Positions 8,311 to 18,575 of a stretch of DNA of 58,060 nucleotides are shown here, one piece after another. The notes beneath the pieces were generated by a model. That model was not told the DNA's origin, searched no databases, and saw nothing but the letters and a program-made list of their open reading frames with translations. Origin of the DNA: Rhodovulum kholense (GTDB lineage Bacteria; Pseudomonadota; Alphaproteobacteria; Rhodobacterales; Rhodobacteraceae); contig NZ_QAYC01000021.1 in assembly GCF_003053725.1 (NCBI RefSeq), positions 1-58,060 of the forward strand. The letters are read 5' to 3'. The position numbers and the translations under genes are program-made. Position 1 is the stretch's first letter. The number at the start of each line of letters is the position of its first letter.

Positions 8311-9006
8311 TCAGGTCATCCGGATCACGTCCTTGTCGATGGCCAGAACATAGCCGCGCCGTGCCACGTTGCGCACCAGAAGCTCGCTGACGATCTGGTT
8401 GCCGAGCGAATCGCGCAGCCGCTTGATCCGGGTCGCGCCCGCGGCCTCGTCGCACTCCTCGGGGCGGCGGCCCGAGACCGTGGCCTCGATCTCGGCGCCC
8501 GACAGGATGTCGTCGTCCATCCGCGCCTCGGCCAGCACCGACAGGGTCTCGATGGCGGCCTCTGTCAGCCGGAACGCCATGTCGTTCAGCATCACCGTAT
8601 TCTCGGCCCGGCTGATCACCAGCGACGACACCCGGATGCCCGCGCGCTCGATTTCCGACATGCGGCGGTTCAGCGTGACGATGGTGAACAGAAACACCAG
8701 CGCCGCGACCAGAAGCGCGGTCGAGAAGACCAGCAGCACGAAGATCACCATCCGGTAGGACGCGAGCACATCGGAAAAGGCGGTGCCCGACTGCGCCAGG
8801 ATCTCCAGCAGCTTCACCTCAGCGCCCGAGCGCAGCGCGTCGTTCTCGACGAAGATCCGCTCGACCCGGGCATTGAAGGCATTGGCGTCGGGCAGGTTCA
8901 GAAACAGCAGGACCGCCGCGCCCAGAAGGATCGCAACGATGGCCAGAAGCCCCACCACCACCACCCGCGCGGCCTGCAGCGGGCGGTGCCTCGACGGCGC
9001 GCTCAC
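8311..9006 (-). CDS. Two-TM membrane protein with C-terminal OmpR-like winged helix
   Basis: A 231-residue protein. Hydrophobic segments at about 16-37 and 86-111 flank a ~48-residue loop expected in the periplasm. A short linker (112-127) leads to residues 128-222, which follow the OmpR/PhoB DNA-binding pattern: a beta-rich start, LTEAAIETLSVL in place of the 'LT..E..LL..L' helix, an RIKRLRDSLG recognition-helix-like stretch, and a RNVARRGYVLA ending like the usual 'TVRGRGYRL' wing. With two spans the winged helix would be cytoplasmic. This inverts the ToxR/CadC order (DNA-binding part first, one span, periplasmic end). It lies 31 bases after a small secreted protein and 59 before the PKD-like secreted protein. 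DNA binding is inferred from pattern only. Confidence 0.75.
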   Translation of the reverse strand: MSAPSRHRPLQAARVVVVGLLAIVAILLGAAVLLFLNLPDANAFNARVERIFVENDALRSGAEVKLLEILAQSGTAFSDVLASYRMVIFVLLVFSTALLVAALVFLFTIVTLNRRMSEIERAGIRVSSLVISRAENTVMLNDMAFRLTEAAIETLSVLAEARMDDDILSGAEIEATVSGRRPEECDEAAGATRIKRLRDSLGNQIVSELLVRNVARRGYVLAIDKDVIRMT

Positions 9007-9037
9007 AGCCCGGTCCTTTCCGGCCCGCCGCCCATCG

Positions 9038-9340
9038 TCAGTATTTCAGGAAGAAGCCGCCGGCGCTGGCCTTGCGGTCGCCCAGGCCCTCGGCCCCGAA
9101 GATCGACATGACGTTCAGAAGCTGCCAGCCGCCCCGCCGGATCCGCCGGTCGATCTCGCGCGCGGCGGCGTCGCGGCTGCCGCAGACAGCGTCGGGCAGC
9201 TCGATCACGCCGTAATGCAGCTTCAGCGGATTGTCCTGCTTGGCCTTGTAATCGGCATAGCAGGCGGCCGCGGCGGGCCCGCTGAGGGCGGCAAGCAGAA
9301 GGCAGGCGAGGATCGGGCGCAGGATCATGGCCCGGAGCAT
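9038..9340 (-). CDS. Small secreted protein of unknown function
   Basis: About 100 residues with a clear signal peptide (MILRPILACLLLAALSGPAA followed by a Cys-containing mature start ACYADYKAKQ). The mature part is ~75 residues with two Cys, probably disulfide-linked, and ends GGFFLKY. Starts at 9340 (MLRAM) or 9328 (MILRP) are both possible; no strong ribosome-binding site separates them. First gene of a probable operon with the two-TM winged-helix protein and the PKD-like protein. It could be a periplasmic partner of the membrane protein, as ToxS is for ToxR, but that is inference. I do not recognise the family with certainty. Confidence 0.7.
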   Translation of the reverse strand: MLRAMILRPILACLLLAALSGPAAAACYADYKAKQDNPLKLHYGVIELPDAVCGSRDAAAREIDRRIRRGGWQLLNVMSIFGAEGLGDRKASAGGFFLKY

Positions 9341-9508
9341 GGTCCAGGCAGCAGCGCTATTCAATGACAACCGTCAGACCCCTGCGGAAAGACACGCGGT
9401 TATTCGATAGCAGGCCCGCGTTATTGCGCGGCAACCGGCCGGGACCCAGCCTGCGCGCATCGACAGGCGGCGGACGTCCCGCCGCGACCGGATGCAAAGG
9501 ACCACCTC

Positions 9509-9958
9509 ATGAGACACCGCATCATCGCCCCGCTTCTTGCCGCCGCACTGGCATTTGGCACGGTCGGGGCCGCCCCAGCCCGCGCCGCCGACGGATCGGA
9601 TGTCGCCAAGGCCCTGCTGGGGGCGACCGCGCTGTTCGTCATCGTGAACGGGATCGACCGCCACACTGGCAAGGCGGACAGGCACGACCGGCACCATGTC
9701 GCGCCGGCGCCGCCGCCCCGTGCCGACCGGTTCTGGCGCGACCGCCGCCCTGCCGCCCGCTCGGTCCCCGCCCGCTGCATCAGCCGGGTCGAGACCCGGC
9801 ACGGGTCCCGTCAGGTCGCCTCGGATCGCTGCCTGCGGCAGGCCGGGCTGCGGGACCTGCCCAGGCACTGCGCGCTGCCCGGACGGGGCAAGCGCGATGT
9901 CTATGCCATGAGCTGCCTCGCCGACACCGGCTACCGGATCGGCTCCCGGCGCCGCTGA
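9509..9958 (+). CDS. Small secreted basic protein of unknown function
   Basis: A 149-residue protein with a signal peptide (about 1-26, ending ARAA). A short hydrophobic segment (about 34-48, LLGATALFVIVNGI) is followed by a His/Arg/Pro-rich linker and a C-terminal part with four Cys (about residues 90-136), probably two disulfides. It is transcribed divergently from the 9340-6707 minus set, sharing a ~170-base intergenic region. Related small proteins with an Arg-rich linker occur in Rhodobacteraceae, but I know no function. GTG/ATG choices further upstream were not favoured because the signal peptide fits this start. Confidence 0.7.
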   Translation: MRHRIIAPLLAAALAFGTVGAAPARAADGSDVAKALLGATALFVIVNGIDRHTGKADRHDRHHVAPAPPPRADRFWRDRRPAARSVPARCISRVETRHGSRQVASDRCLRQAGLRDLPRHCALPGRGKRDVYAMSCLADTGYRIGSRRR

Positions 9959-10143
9959 CCGCCCGGAAGGGGGGCGCGTCGGGGCCCGGCGGGCAGGGCG
10001 CGGGCCGGGGGTAAGGCCCGTGCCGGGGGGCGGAGGGAGACGAGGCACTCTCCGCCCCAACGTTGTGCCGTTTCGGTCGCTTGCGGCCACGGTTCCCGGG
10101 AATGGGCCTTGCCGGGCCGGGCATTTGGCGGTTCTGTCTGCCC

Positions 10144-10780
10144 ATGACGAAGCCCCTTCCCGATTTCTCCCTCGAAGCCGAAGCCCTTGCCGGCGGCGCC
10201 CGGCTGATCGCCGGCGTCGACGAGGTCGGCCGCGGTCCGCTGGCAGGCCCGGTGATGGCCGCCGCCGTCTGCCTGACCCCCGACGACATCCCCGACGGTC
10301 TGCGCGATTCAAAGACCCTGACCGCGCATCGCCGCGAGGTGCTGGCCGCCGAGATCCGCGCCCGCGCCGCCATCGGCCTTGGCGAGGCCAGCGCCCGCGA
10401 GATCGAAGAGCTGAACATCCTGCAGGCCAGCCATCTGGCGATGTGCCGCGCCCTGGCCGCGCTGCCCGTACCGCCCGATCTGGCGCTGATCGACGGCAAC
10501 AGCCTGCCCAGGGCCCTGCCCTGCCGGGGCATCCGCGTCGTCAAGGGCGATGCGCGCTGCCTGTCGATCGCCGCCGCCTCGATCGTGGCCAAGGTCGCGC
10601 GCGACGCGGTCATGGTGGAGCTTGCGCAACAGTATCCGGGCTACGGCTGGGATCATAACGCGGGCTATCCCACGAAAGAACACCTGCGCGCTCTCCGAGA
10701 TATGGGGGTCAGCCCACACCATAGGCGTTCGTTCAAGCCTGTATACAATATCTTGTGGCAAGATAAATCCATAAGTCCCT

Positions 10781-10782
<2 letters not shown>
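10144..10782 (+). CDS. rnhB: Ribonuclease HII
   Basis: A 212-residue enzyme that cuts the RNA strand of RNA-DNA hybrids and single ribonucleotides in DNA. The catalytic signature [15 protein letters not shown] (22-36) gives the first Asp and Glu; further conserved parts are LALIDGN (Asp in mid-protein), IVAKVARD and the GYPTKEH segment. The ATG at 10144 gives a start close to the family norm; the open frame upstream lacks conserved sequence. Placed directly before ccrM in the same direction, an order I associate with this family. Confidence 0.97.
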
Positions 10783-11973
<1,191 letters not shown>

Positions 11974-11988
11974 GGCAAGGACAGTCGC

Positions 11989-12013
11989 CCCCGTGCCCCT
12001 CAGGGGTGCGGGG
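11989..12013 (+). terminator. GC-rich hairpin after ccrM
   Basis: CCCCGTGCCCC and GGGGTGCGGGG are separated by 3 bases and pair except for two central positions. There is no T-run after it, so if it stops transcription it does so imperfectly. It starts 16 bases after the ccrM stop. Confidence 0.35.
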
Positions 12014-12161
12014 CGCGGCCTTGCACTGATCTGGCCGAGCGTCGTTCATTGGGCCGACGGGCCCCGGCCAGTGGTCGCGGCAGGCGGAATGCCGCTGTCT
12101 TTCCTCCGTTTGCTGTCAGAACCGGTCCGGCGCGCCTATCTGGTAGCAGAGGAGGTGACGC

Positions 12162-12800
12162 ATGAAACTGTTGGTGATCGGAGCAAGCAAGGGGATCGGG
12201 CTCGAGACGGTGCGCTATGCATTGGGCCGCGGCCATGACGTCCGCGCCTTCGCGCGGAGCGCCGAAGGCATCGCGATCGACGATCCGAAGCTGGAAAAAG
12301 TGACCGGCGACGCGTGCGACGCGGCCGCGGTCAAGGCGGCGGTTCAGGGCGTCGACGCGGTGATCGTGACGCTGGGCCTGCCGAAGACGCTGCCCGCGAT
12401 GATGCGGAAGACCACGCTTTTCTCGGACGCGACACGGGTGCTGTTACCGGCAATGAAATCGTCCGGGGTGCGGCGGCTGCTGGCCGTCACGGGCTTTGGC
12501 GCGGGCGACAGCAAGGCGAAGATGAGCACGGTCGAAAAGCTGGGCTTCAAGGCCCTGCTGGAACGGGCCTATGCCGACAAGACCGCGCAGGAGCGGCTGA
12601 TCCGCGAGTCCGGGCTTGACTGGACCATCGCGCGGCCCGGCATCCTGACCTCGACCGCGCCCAGCCATGCCTATGATGTGCTGGTCGAGCCCGACACCTG
12701 GCATAACGGGCTGATCTCGCGCGGGGATGTCGCACATTTCCTGGTGCATGCCGCCGAGGATGCCAGCCATATCGGCGAAGCGCCGGTGCTGATCCGCTGA
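12162..12800 (+). CDS. NAD(P)-binding protein of the atypical SDR (NmrA-like) family
   Basis: A 212-residue Rossmann-fold protein with an N-terminal MKLLVIGASKGIGLETV (G-x-x-x-G-x-G) nucleotide-binding motif, preceded by a very good ribosome site (GAGGAGGTGAC). It has DACDAAAVKAAVQGVDAVI and LAVTGFGAGDS segments typical of NAD(P)H-binding (PF13460) proteins, but no YxxxK catalytic pair of classical SDRs, so it may be a sensor or a redox enzyme with unknown substrate. Convergent with mutY, 3 bases apart. Confidence 0.85.
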   Translation: MKLLVIGASKGIGLETVRYALGRGHDVRAFARSAEGIAIDDPKLEKVTGDACDAAAVKAAVQGVDAVIVTLGLPKTLPAMMRKTTLFSDATRVLLPAMKSSGVRRLLAVTGFGAGDSKAKMSTVEKLGFKALLERAYADKTAQERLIRESGLDWTIARPGILTSTAPSHAYDVLVEPDTWHNGLISRGDVAHFLVHAAEDASHIGEAPVLIR

Positions 12801-12803
12801 CCC

Positions 12804-13880
12804 TCAGCCTTGGGCGTTCCGGGGCGGATCGAAGGCGTGGCGCGCAAGGTCGAAGGCCTTGCGCATCACCGTCGGCAGGTCCGACGGCCGGAACGCGCCG
12901 GGCGCGAGGAACTGCCCGCGCTCCGGGATACAGTCCCCGGGAAGATCGACTACCCAGAGATCGAGCCTCAGGTGAAAATGGGTGAAGGTGTGGCGCACCT
13001 CCGTCCCCAGCGGGCGCCAGTCGGCCTCGGCGGGCGGAGCGGGAAAAGGCTCTGTTTCGGCCCAATCGCTGCCGGGCCAGCCCAGCATGCCGCCCAGAAG
13101 CCCGGTCTCGGGGCGGCGTTCCAGAAGCCAGGCGCCATCGGTCCGCCGCCCCAGATAAGCCCGCCCCAGCCGGGTCGGCTTGGGCGTCTTCGGCAGCTTG
13201 CGGGGCAGCGCGGCGGCGATGCCCTCGGCGCGGGCGACGCAAGGCGCGCGCCAGGGGCAGATCCCGCAGGCGGGGTTCCGGGGCGTGCAGATCGTGGCCC
13301 CCAGATCCATCACCGCCTGGGCATGATCTCCGGGCCTTTCGGGTGGCGTCAGCCGGGCGGCCAGCGCCGTCAGGTCGGGCTTGGCGGTCGGCAGCGGCGT
13401 CTCGACCGCGAAGAGCCGGGACATCACCCGTTCGACATTGCCGTCGACCACGGTTTCGGGCCGGTCGAAGGCGATGGCCGAGATGGCCGCCGCCGTATAG
13501 GGGCCGATCCCCGGCAATGCCAGCAGTGCCGCGCGGCTGTCGGGAAACCGCCCGCCATGGTCGGCGGCGACGGCGCGGGCGCATTTCAGAAGGTTCCGCG
13601 CCCGGGCGTAATAGCCAAGCCCGGCCCATTCGCCCATCACCCGGGCATCCTCGGCCGCCGCCAGCGCGCCCACATCGGGCCAGAGCGTCGTGAAGCGGTG
13701 GAAATAGTCCTTCACCGCCGCGACGGTGGTCTGCTGCAGCATCACCTCGGACAGCCACACCCGGTAGGGGTCTGGCCGCTCGCCCGCCTGGCGCGCCGTC
13801 GGGCCGACCCGCCAGGGCAGATCGCGCGCATGGATGTCGTACCAGGCCAGAAGCTCGGCGCTCAACTCGTCGTCACGCAA
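12804..13880 (-). CDS. mutY: A/G-specific adenine DNA glycosylase MutY
   Basis: A 358-residue base-excision repair enzyme that removes adenine opposite 8-oxoguanine. MLQQT (47-51) with catalytic Glu45, helix-hairpin-helix LPGIGPYTAAAI (about 122-133), catalytic Asp in VVDGNVERVM, and the four Cys of the 4Fe-4S cluster (CTPRNPACGICPWRAPC, spacing 6-2-5) are all present. The C-terminal ~130 residues form the NUDIX-like part that recognises 8-oxoG, with a FTHFHLRL strand. The start is TTG: an in-frame TAA lies two codons upstream and GGGAG is nearby. Divergent from the DUF721 gene. Confidence 0.96.
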   Translation of the reverse strand: MRDDELSAELLAWYDIHARDLPWRVGPTARQAGERPDPYRVWLSEVMLQQTTVAAVKDYFHRFTTLWPDVGALAAAEDARVMGEWAGLGYYARARNLLKCARAVAADHGGRFPDSRAALLALPGIGPYTAAAISAIAFDRPETVVDGNVERVMSRLFAVETPLPTAKPDLTALAARLTPPERPGDHAQAVMDLGATICTPRNPACGICPWRAPCVARAEGIAAALPRKLPKTPKPTRLGRAYLGRRTDGAWLLERRPETGLLGGMLGWPGSDWAETEPFPAPPAEADWRPLGTEVRHTFTHFHLRLDLWVVDLPGDCIPERGQFLAPGAFRPSDLPTVMRKAFDLARHAFDPPRNAQG

Positions 13881-13965
13881 TCTTTATGCTCCCGCCCGGG
13901 TCATTTGTCTGGCTGGCCGCCCTGCCGCCGCATAAGGTAGGTCAGGGATCGGGAAATTGACAGGG

Positions 13966-14484
13966 ATGCAGGGACAAACCGACCAGAACAGCCGGCGCAG
14001 ACGCGGGTTCGAAAGGGCCTCGGCGCTGCTTGAGGGACGCATCCGGCGCGTGGGCGAAAAACGCGGCTTTGCGGTCGCGCGGCTTCTGACCCACTGGCCC
14101 GAGGTGGTCGGCGACGAGACCGCCCGGATCTGCCGCCCGGTCGAGGTGCGCTATGGCCGCGACGGCTTCGGCGCCACGCTGACCCTGCTGACCACCGGCG
14201 CCCATGCGCCGATGCTGGACATGCAGAAGGACGCCCTCCGCGAAAAGGTGAACGCCTGCTACGGCTATGCCGCCATCGCCCGCATCCGCCTGACCCAGAC
14301 CGCTCCGACGGGCTTTGCCGAGGGCCAGGCGGCCTTCGCCCCTGCCCCGAAGCCGCCCGCGCCTGCCCCCGATCCCCGGACCGCCGCCGCCGCGTCGGAT
14401 CTGGCGGTCGAGGTTCGGGACGAGGGGTTGCGCGCCGCCCTGCAAGACCTCGGGACCAGGGTTCTGTCCCGTTCGAAACGCTAA
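13966..14484 (+). CDS. DUF721 (DciA-like) protein
   Basis: About 172 residues. The N-terminal ~110 residues match the DUF721/DciA family: basic start, HWPEVVGDETARICRPVEV, then a beta-strand-rich part and LDMQKDALREKVNACYG. DciA proteins help load the replicative helicase in bacteria lacking DnaC/DnaI; whether this short alphaproteobacterial version does so is inference. A Pro/Ala-rich linker (about 125-150) and a short helical tail follow. A TTG at 13957 in frame could also serve as start. The stop is 14 bases before the DsbA-like gene, with AAGGAG overlapping the stop codon. Confidence 0.85.
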   Translation: MQGQTDQNSRRRRGFERASALLEGRIRRVGEKRGFAVARLLTHWPEVVGDETARICRPVEVRYGRDGFGATLTLLTTGAHAPMLDMQKDALREKVNACYGYAAIARIRLTQTAPTGFAEGQAAFAPAPKPPAPAPDPRTAAAASDLAVEVRDEGLRAALQDLGTRVLSRSKR

Positions 14485-14497
14485 GGAGACCGCTTCG

Positions 14498-15139
14498 ATG
14501 ATCCGCAAACTGACGCTGTCCTTCGGGCTGGCCGCGCTGACCACTCTGGGTCTGGGCGTTGCCCCGGCCTCGGCGCCACTGCTGTCCTCTGCCGCCTGGG
14601 CCGAGGAGACGCCCGATGTGACCCCCTTCACCATGGGCGACCCGAACGCGCCGATCGAGCTGGAGGAGTTCGCCTCTTTCACCTGCGGCCACTGCGCGCA
14701 TTTCCATGAGGACGTCTTCAAGCGCCTGAAGGCCGATTACATCGACACCGGCAAGGTCCATTTCACCTATCACGAGGTCTACTGGGACCCCTACGCGGTC
14801 TGGGCCGGTCTTCTGGCGCGCTGCGGCGGCGAGATGCGGTTCTTTGGCATCGTCTCGATGCTGTACGAAAAGCAGAAGGACTGGATCGACCCGAAGGACC
14901 CGCAGAAGACTTCGGAAAACCTGCGCCGGATCGGCCAGACCGCGGGGCTGAGCGAGGATGCGATGAACCAGTGCCTCAGCGATGCCGCGCTGGCCAAGGC
15001 GCTCAGCGAGACCTCGGACAAGACGGTCGATGCGGCCGGTGTCACCGGCACGCCCTCGCTGGTGATCGACGGGCAGCTTTACAAGAACATGAGCTATCGC
15101 GATCTCAAGAAGATCCTCGACGAGAAGCTGGCCGGCTGA
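14498..15139 (+). CDS. DsbA-family periplasmic thiol oxidoreductase
   Basis: A 213-residue exported protein (signal peptide about 1-35, with AWA-EE cleavage). The thioredoxin fold carries the redox pair CGHC (Cys63-Cys66) in EEFASFTCGHCAHF and the cis-proline in VTGTPSLVI, so it should form or shuffle disulfides in the periplasm. The lack of a second Cys pair and the sequence around the active site point to the DsbA/'DsbA-like' group (as BdbD or ScsC) rather than DsbC. AAGGAG is correctly spaced before the ATG. No dsbB is adjacent. Confidence 0.92.
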   Translation: MIRKLTLSFGLAALTTLGLGVAPASAPLLSSAAWAEETPDVTPFTMGDPNAPIELEEFASFTCGHCAHFHEDVFKRLKADYIDTGKVHFTYHEVYWDPYAVWAGLLARCGGEMRFFGIVSMLYEKQKDWIDPKDPQKTSENLRRIGQTAGLSEDAMNQCLSDAALAKALSETSDKTVDAAGVTGTPSLVIDGQLYKNMSYRDLKKILDEKLAG

Positions 15140-15143
15140 GCCT

Positions 15144-16316
15144 ATGCCTGCGCCCCTGTCCGGTCTGAAGGTCGTCGAACTGGCGCGGATTCTGGCCGGC
15201 CCCTGGGCGGGCCAGATCCTGGCCGATCTCGGCGCCGAGGTGATCAAGGTCGAGGCCCCCGAGGGCGACGACACCCGCCGCTGGGGCCCGCCCTTCGTCA
15301 CCCGCGAGGATGGCGCCCACGAGGCCGCCTATTTCCACGCCTGCAACCGCGGCAAGCGCTCGGTGACGGCCGATTTCCGCACCCCCGAGGGCCAGGCGCT
15401 GGTCCGCGCACTGGTGGCCGAAGCCGATATCGTCATCGAGAATTTCAAGGTCGGGGGCCTTGCCAAATACGGGCTCGACTATGCCGGGCTGTCGGCGGTC
15501 AATCCGCGGCTGATCTATTGCTCGATCACCGGTTTCGGGCAGGACGGGCCCTATGCCCATCGCGCGGGCTATGACTACATCATCCAGGGGATGTCGGGGC
15601 TGATGTCGATCACCGGCGAAGTCGACGGCCAGCCGCAACGGGTCGGCGTCGCGGTCGCCGATGTCTTCACCGGCATCTATGCCGCGACCGCGATCCTTGC
15701 GGCCGTGCATCAGCGGGCCGAAACCGGCCGGGGTCAGCAGGTCGACATGGCGCTGTTCGACGTGGCGACGGCGATCACCGCCAATCAGGCGATGAACTAC
15801 CTGACTACCGGCACCCCGCCCGGCCGGATGGGCAATGCCCATCCCAATCTCGCCCCCTATCAGGTCTTCAACTGCGCCGACGGCCATGCCATCGTCGCGG
15901 TGGGCAATGACGCACAATTCGGCAGGCTCTGCGGCCTTCTGGGCCTGCCCGAACTGGCCGAAGACCCGCGTTTCGCCAGCAATGCCGACCGGGTCGCCCA
16001 TCGCGAAGCGCTGACCGCTGCCCTGACACAGGCGACACGGGTGCGGACCAAGGCCGATCTGCTGGCCGCCTGCGAGGCCCGGGGCGTGCCCGCCGGGCCG
16101 ATCAACCGCATGGACGAGGTCTTTGCCGATCCGCAGATCCGCCATCGCGGTCTGGTGGTCGAGAATGACGGCCTGCCGGGCGTGCGTACCCCGATCCGGT
16201 TTTCCGAGGCCGAGTTGACGCTGGACCGGCCCGCCCCCCGGCTCGATCAGGACGGCGCCGAGATCAGGGCGGCGCTCAGCGCCCCAGCTTCAGCCGGTCG
16301 AACGCCGCGTCGATAG
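15144..16316 (+). CDS. CaiB/BaiF-type (class III) CoA-transferase
   Basis: A 390-residue family III CoA-transferase: [20 protein letters not shown] at the start, [10 protein letters not shown], and [17 protein letters not shown] containing the catalytic Asp (169-like). It moves CoA between carboxylic acids; the substrate cannot be told from sequence (crotonobetaine-, mesaconate- or succinyl-type enzymes are alike). Four bases follow the DsbA-like stop. Its last 41 bases overlap the 3' end of lpxK on the other strand; the C-terminal ~13 residues ([12 protein letters not shown]) lie in that overlap and look unconserved. Confidence 0.92.
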   Translation: MPAPLSGLKVVELARILAGPWAGQILADLGAEVIKVEAPEGDDTRRWGPPFVTREDGAHEAAYFHACNRGKRSVTADFRTPEGQALVRALVAEADIVIENFKVGGLAKYGLDYAGLSAVNPRLIYCSITGFGQDGPYAHRAGYDYIIQGMSGLMSITGEVDGQPQRVGVAVADVFTGIYAATAILAAVHQRAETGRGQQVDMALFDVATAITANQAMNYLTTGTPPGRMGNAHPNLAPYQVFNCADGHAIVAVGNDAQFGRLCGLLGLPELAEDPRFASNADRVAHREALTAALTQATRVRTKADLLAACEARGVPAGPINRMDEVFADPQIRHRGLVVENDGLPGVRTPIRFSEAELTLDRPAPRLDQDGAEIRAALSAPASAGRTPRR

Positions 16317-17274
16317 CGCCCCAGTCCTCCAGCTCCAGCCGCACCGGCAGGGTCAGCACCTTCTGACGAAAGCTCGCGGGCAGCCGCACCGCATCCTTCT
16401 CTGTGGTCACAAGCTGCGCGCCCAACAGCTTCGCCTCGGTCTCGAGCCGGGTCATCAGCGCGGAGGTCAGCGGCTGGTGATCGTCCAGCGCCTCGGCCCG
16501 CAACAGATCGGCGCCGAGGCCTCTGAGCGTCGCGAAGAACTTCTCGGGATGGCCGATCCCGGCAAAGGCCAGCGCGCGTAGCCCCTGCCAGTCCATGCCC
16601 GTTGGCAAGGCATGCAGCGCTCCCGCGAGGCGCGGCACATGGATCTCGCGGCCCCAGGTGTCGGTGAACTGGCGTTGCGCGGTCCCGGTGCCGATCGACA
16701 AAAGCAGATCGGCCCGGCGCATCCCGGCCGCGACCGGCTCGCGCAGCGGCCCGGCCGGGATGGTACGGCCATTGCCGAAGCCCTTGGCGGCATCGACCAC
16801 CACCAGCGACAGATCGGGGGCCAGCGCGGGGTTCTGGAACCCGTCATCGAGCAGGATCGCCTCGGCCCCGGCCGCGACCGCCGCCCGCGCGCCCTCGGCC
16901 CGGTCGCGGGCCACCCAGACCGGCGCGAAGGCCGCGATCAGCAACGGCTCGTCGCCGACATCGGCGGCGTCATGGGTCCGTTCCTCGACCCGGACCGGCC
17001 CGGTCAGCCCACCGCCATGACCCCGGCTGACCACATGCACCGCGACCCCGCGCGCGATCAGCCGCATCGCCAGCGCGATCACCGTGGGCGTCTTGCCGGT
17101 GCCGCCCGCATTGATGTTGCCGACGCAGATCACCGGCACGCCCACCCGCGCGCGCGGTCCCTTGGCCAGCCGCCGGGCCGTGGCCCGGGCATAAAGCCGC
17201 CCCAGCGGGCCCAGCGCGCGGGCGGCAAGGCCGGGCCGGTCGGGGGAGGCGTACCAGAAGGCCGGGGCCTGCAT
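16276..17274 (-). CDS. lpxK: Tetraacyldisaccharide 4'-kinase LpxK
   Basis: A 332-residue inner-membrane-associated kinase that adds the 4'-phosphate to lipid A. The N-terminus [20 protein letters not shown] is typical, the P-loop is [12 protein letters not shown], and further conserved parts are [19 protein letters not shown] (Asp pair) and PAGPLREP. The ATG overlaps the stop of the upstream waaA-like gene (TGATG). Convergent overlap of 41 bases with the CoA-transferase gene. Confidence 0.96.
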   Translation of the reverse strand: MQAPAFWYASPDRPGLAARALGPLGRLYARATARRLAKGPRARVGVPVICVGNINAGGTGKTPTVIALAMRLIARGVAVHVVSRGHGGGLTGPVRVEERTHDAADVGDEPLLIAAFAPVWVARDRAEGARAAVAAGAEAILLDDGFQNPALAPDLSLVVVDAAKGFGNGRTIPAGPLREPVAAGMRRADLLLSIGTGTAQRQFTDTWGREIHVPRLAGALHALPTGMDWQGLRALAFAGIGHPEKFFATLRGLGADLLRAEALDDHQPLTSALMTRLETEAKLLGAQLVTTEKDAVRLPASFRQKVLTLPVRLELEDWGAIDAAFDRLKLGR

Positions 17275-18560
17275 CAGACCGCCTCGGCCATGTCGAGCGC
17301 CTCGATCATCCGCCGCACGACGCGCTCGGTTGCCATCGTGCCCTGGGTCGAAACCTCCCAGGCGGCGCGGGCCATGGCGGCGGCACGGTCGGGCGCCAGC
17401 ACATCGACCAGGACCTCGGCCATCGATCTTGCGTCCTGCACCGTGCGGGTCGCCAGCGCGTTCGACAGCCGCCGGTAGTGGTCGGGATGGGCCCCGGTTG
17501 CCGGGCCGTGCAGGATCGCCGAGCCCAACGCCGCCGCCCGGTAGGGATCGGGTCCGGTATTCGCCCCGAGCGTTCCGCCCAGAAAGGTCACCGGTGCCAG
17601 CCGGAGCCAGAGCCCCAGCTCGCCCTCCGTATCGGCAACATAGATCTGGGTTTCGGCCGAGGGTTCCTCGTCGTCGGACCTCAGCGCCACGTCCCAGCCA
17701 TCCTCGCGCAGATCGGCGGCCAACGCCGGGCCGCGCGCCGGGTCCTCGGGGGTCAGGATCATCAGCAGGCGATGCGCAAAGCGCGTGGCCCCGGCATGTG
17801 CGGCGATCACCACCGGTTCCTCGGCGAAGGGAACGCCGGCCGCAAGCCAGGCCGGACGCCCGCCCATCAGCCCGGCCAGCACGTCGCGTTCGGCCTCGCT
17901 GCAGCCCAGAACCGCGCTGCCTTCGGACAGCGGCCCGCAGGGGCTGATCTGCCAGCGCGGCAGGCCCAGCGCGCGCAGTTCTCCGGCGGTGCCGGGACTC
18001 TGGGCAAAGATCCGGTCGAAGCGGCGCAACAGGCGCCGGGTGCCGCCGATCCCGACCCGCCAGCGGCTGTGCCAGGCGCGCGGCAGATCGCGCGTGATCA
18101 GGAAAAGCGCGGTGCCCCGGGCATGGGTCAGCGAGATCAGCGTCGAGGGCAGGTGATCGGGATAGAAGACGGCGAGATCGGGCCGCCACAGATCGAGAAA
18201 GGCCGTCACGGCCCGGTGCCCGTCGGCGGGAGCGACGGCGGTGATGGTCTGCGGCAGGCCGCGCACCGTTTCCACCCAGGTGGGCGGCGCGTCGATGCCG
18301 GTCACCAGCACCCTCAGCGCGGGCTTTTCACGCGCCAGTTCGCGGATCAGTTCCACCGCCGCGGCCTGTTCGTCGGGCGGCGGGTTGTGCAGCCACAGAA
18401 GCGGCCCCGCGGCGTCGGTCCCGGGGTCCGCCCCGGCCGCGCCCTGCCTTGCGGTCGTTGCGCCCGATCCGGGCTCCGGTCCCGGGTCGGGGGTCAGCGC
18501 CCTTTCCGGGCCGGGGTCGGGGCCATCCATGGGCATGATCTCGGGCGCGGTCGCCGTCAT
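17274..18560 (-). CDS. Divergent Kdo-transferase-like (WaaA/KdtA, GT30) protein
   Basis: A 428-residue protein with GT30 architecture: an N-terminal domain starting GPLLWLH (about 52-58) and a C-terminal domain with a [13 protein letters not shown] and FLGGTLG segment like the 'DT.GEL...Y..A...F.GGSL' core. Several expected residues are absent: the catalytic-base motif (SVGE) reads NPPPDE (59-64), ETELWPN reads FYPDHLPS (132-139), and GGHNPLEPA reads [11 protein letters not shown]. The first ~50 residues are Pro/Gly-rich and there is no N-terminal membrane anchor; the true start is uncertain. Placed between DUF4170 and lpxK, as the Kdo-transferase-like gene of other Rhodobacteraceae. It may be a divergent second enzyme, with the true WaaA elsewhere. 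Confidence 0.72.
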   Translation of the reverse strand: MTATAPEIMPMDGPDPGPERALTPDPGPEPGSGATTARQGAAGADPGTDAAGPLLWLHNPPPDEQAAAVELIRELAREKPALRVLVTGIDAPPTWVETVRGLPQTITAVAPADGHRAVTAFLDLWRPDLAVFYPDHLPSTLISLTHARGTALFLITRDLPRAWHSRWRVGIGGTRRLLRRFDRIFAQSPGTAGELRALGLPRWQISPCGPLSEGSAVLGCSEAERDVLAGLMGGRPAWLAAGVPFAEEPVVIAAHAGATRFAHRLLMILTPEDPARGPALAADLREDGWDVALRSDDEEPSAETQIYVADTEGELGLWLRLAPVTFLGGTLGANTGPDPYRAAALGSAILHGPATGAHPDHYRRLSNALATRTVQDARSMAEVLVDVLAPDRAAAMARAAWEVSTQGTMATERVVRRMIEALDMAEAV

Positions 18561-18575
18561 CGGTTCGGGTCTGGA

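Noticed and set aside
6803-8353. A 516-codon plus-strand frame opposite the PKD-like protein gene
   Set aside because: It has no signal, domain or ribosome site; the minus-strand reading has a signal peptide and coherent composition.
9364-10014. A 216-codon plus-strand frame overlapping the small secreted protein gene (9509-9958)
   Set aside because: It is Arg/Pro-rich throughout, while the other frame has a signal peptide and four spaced Cys.
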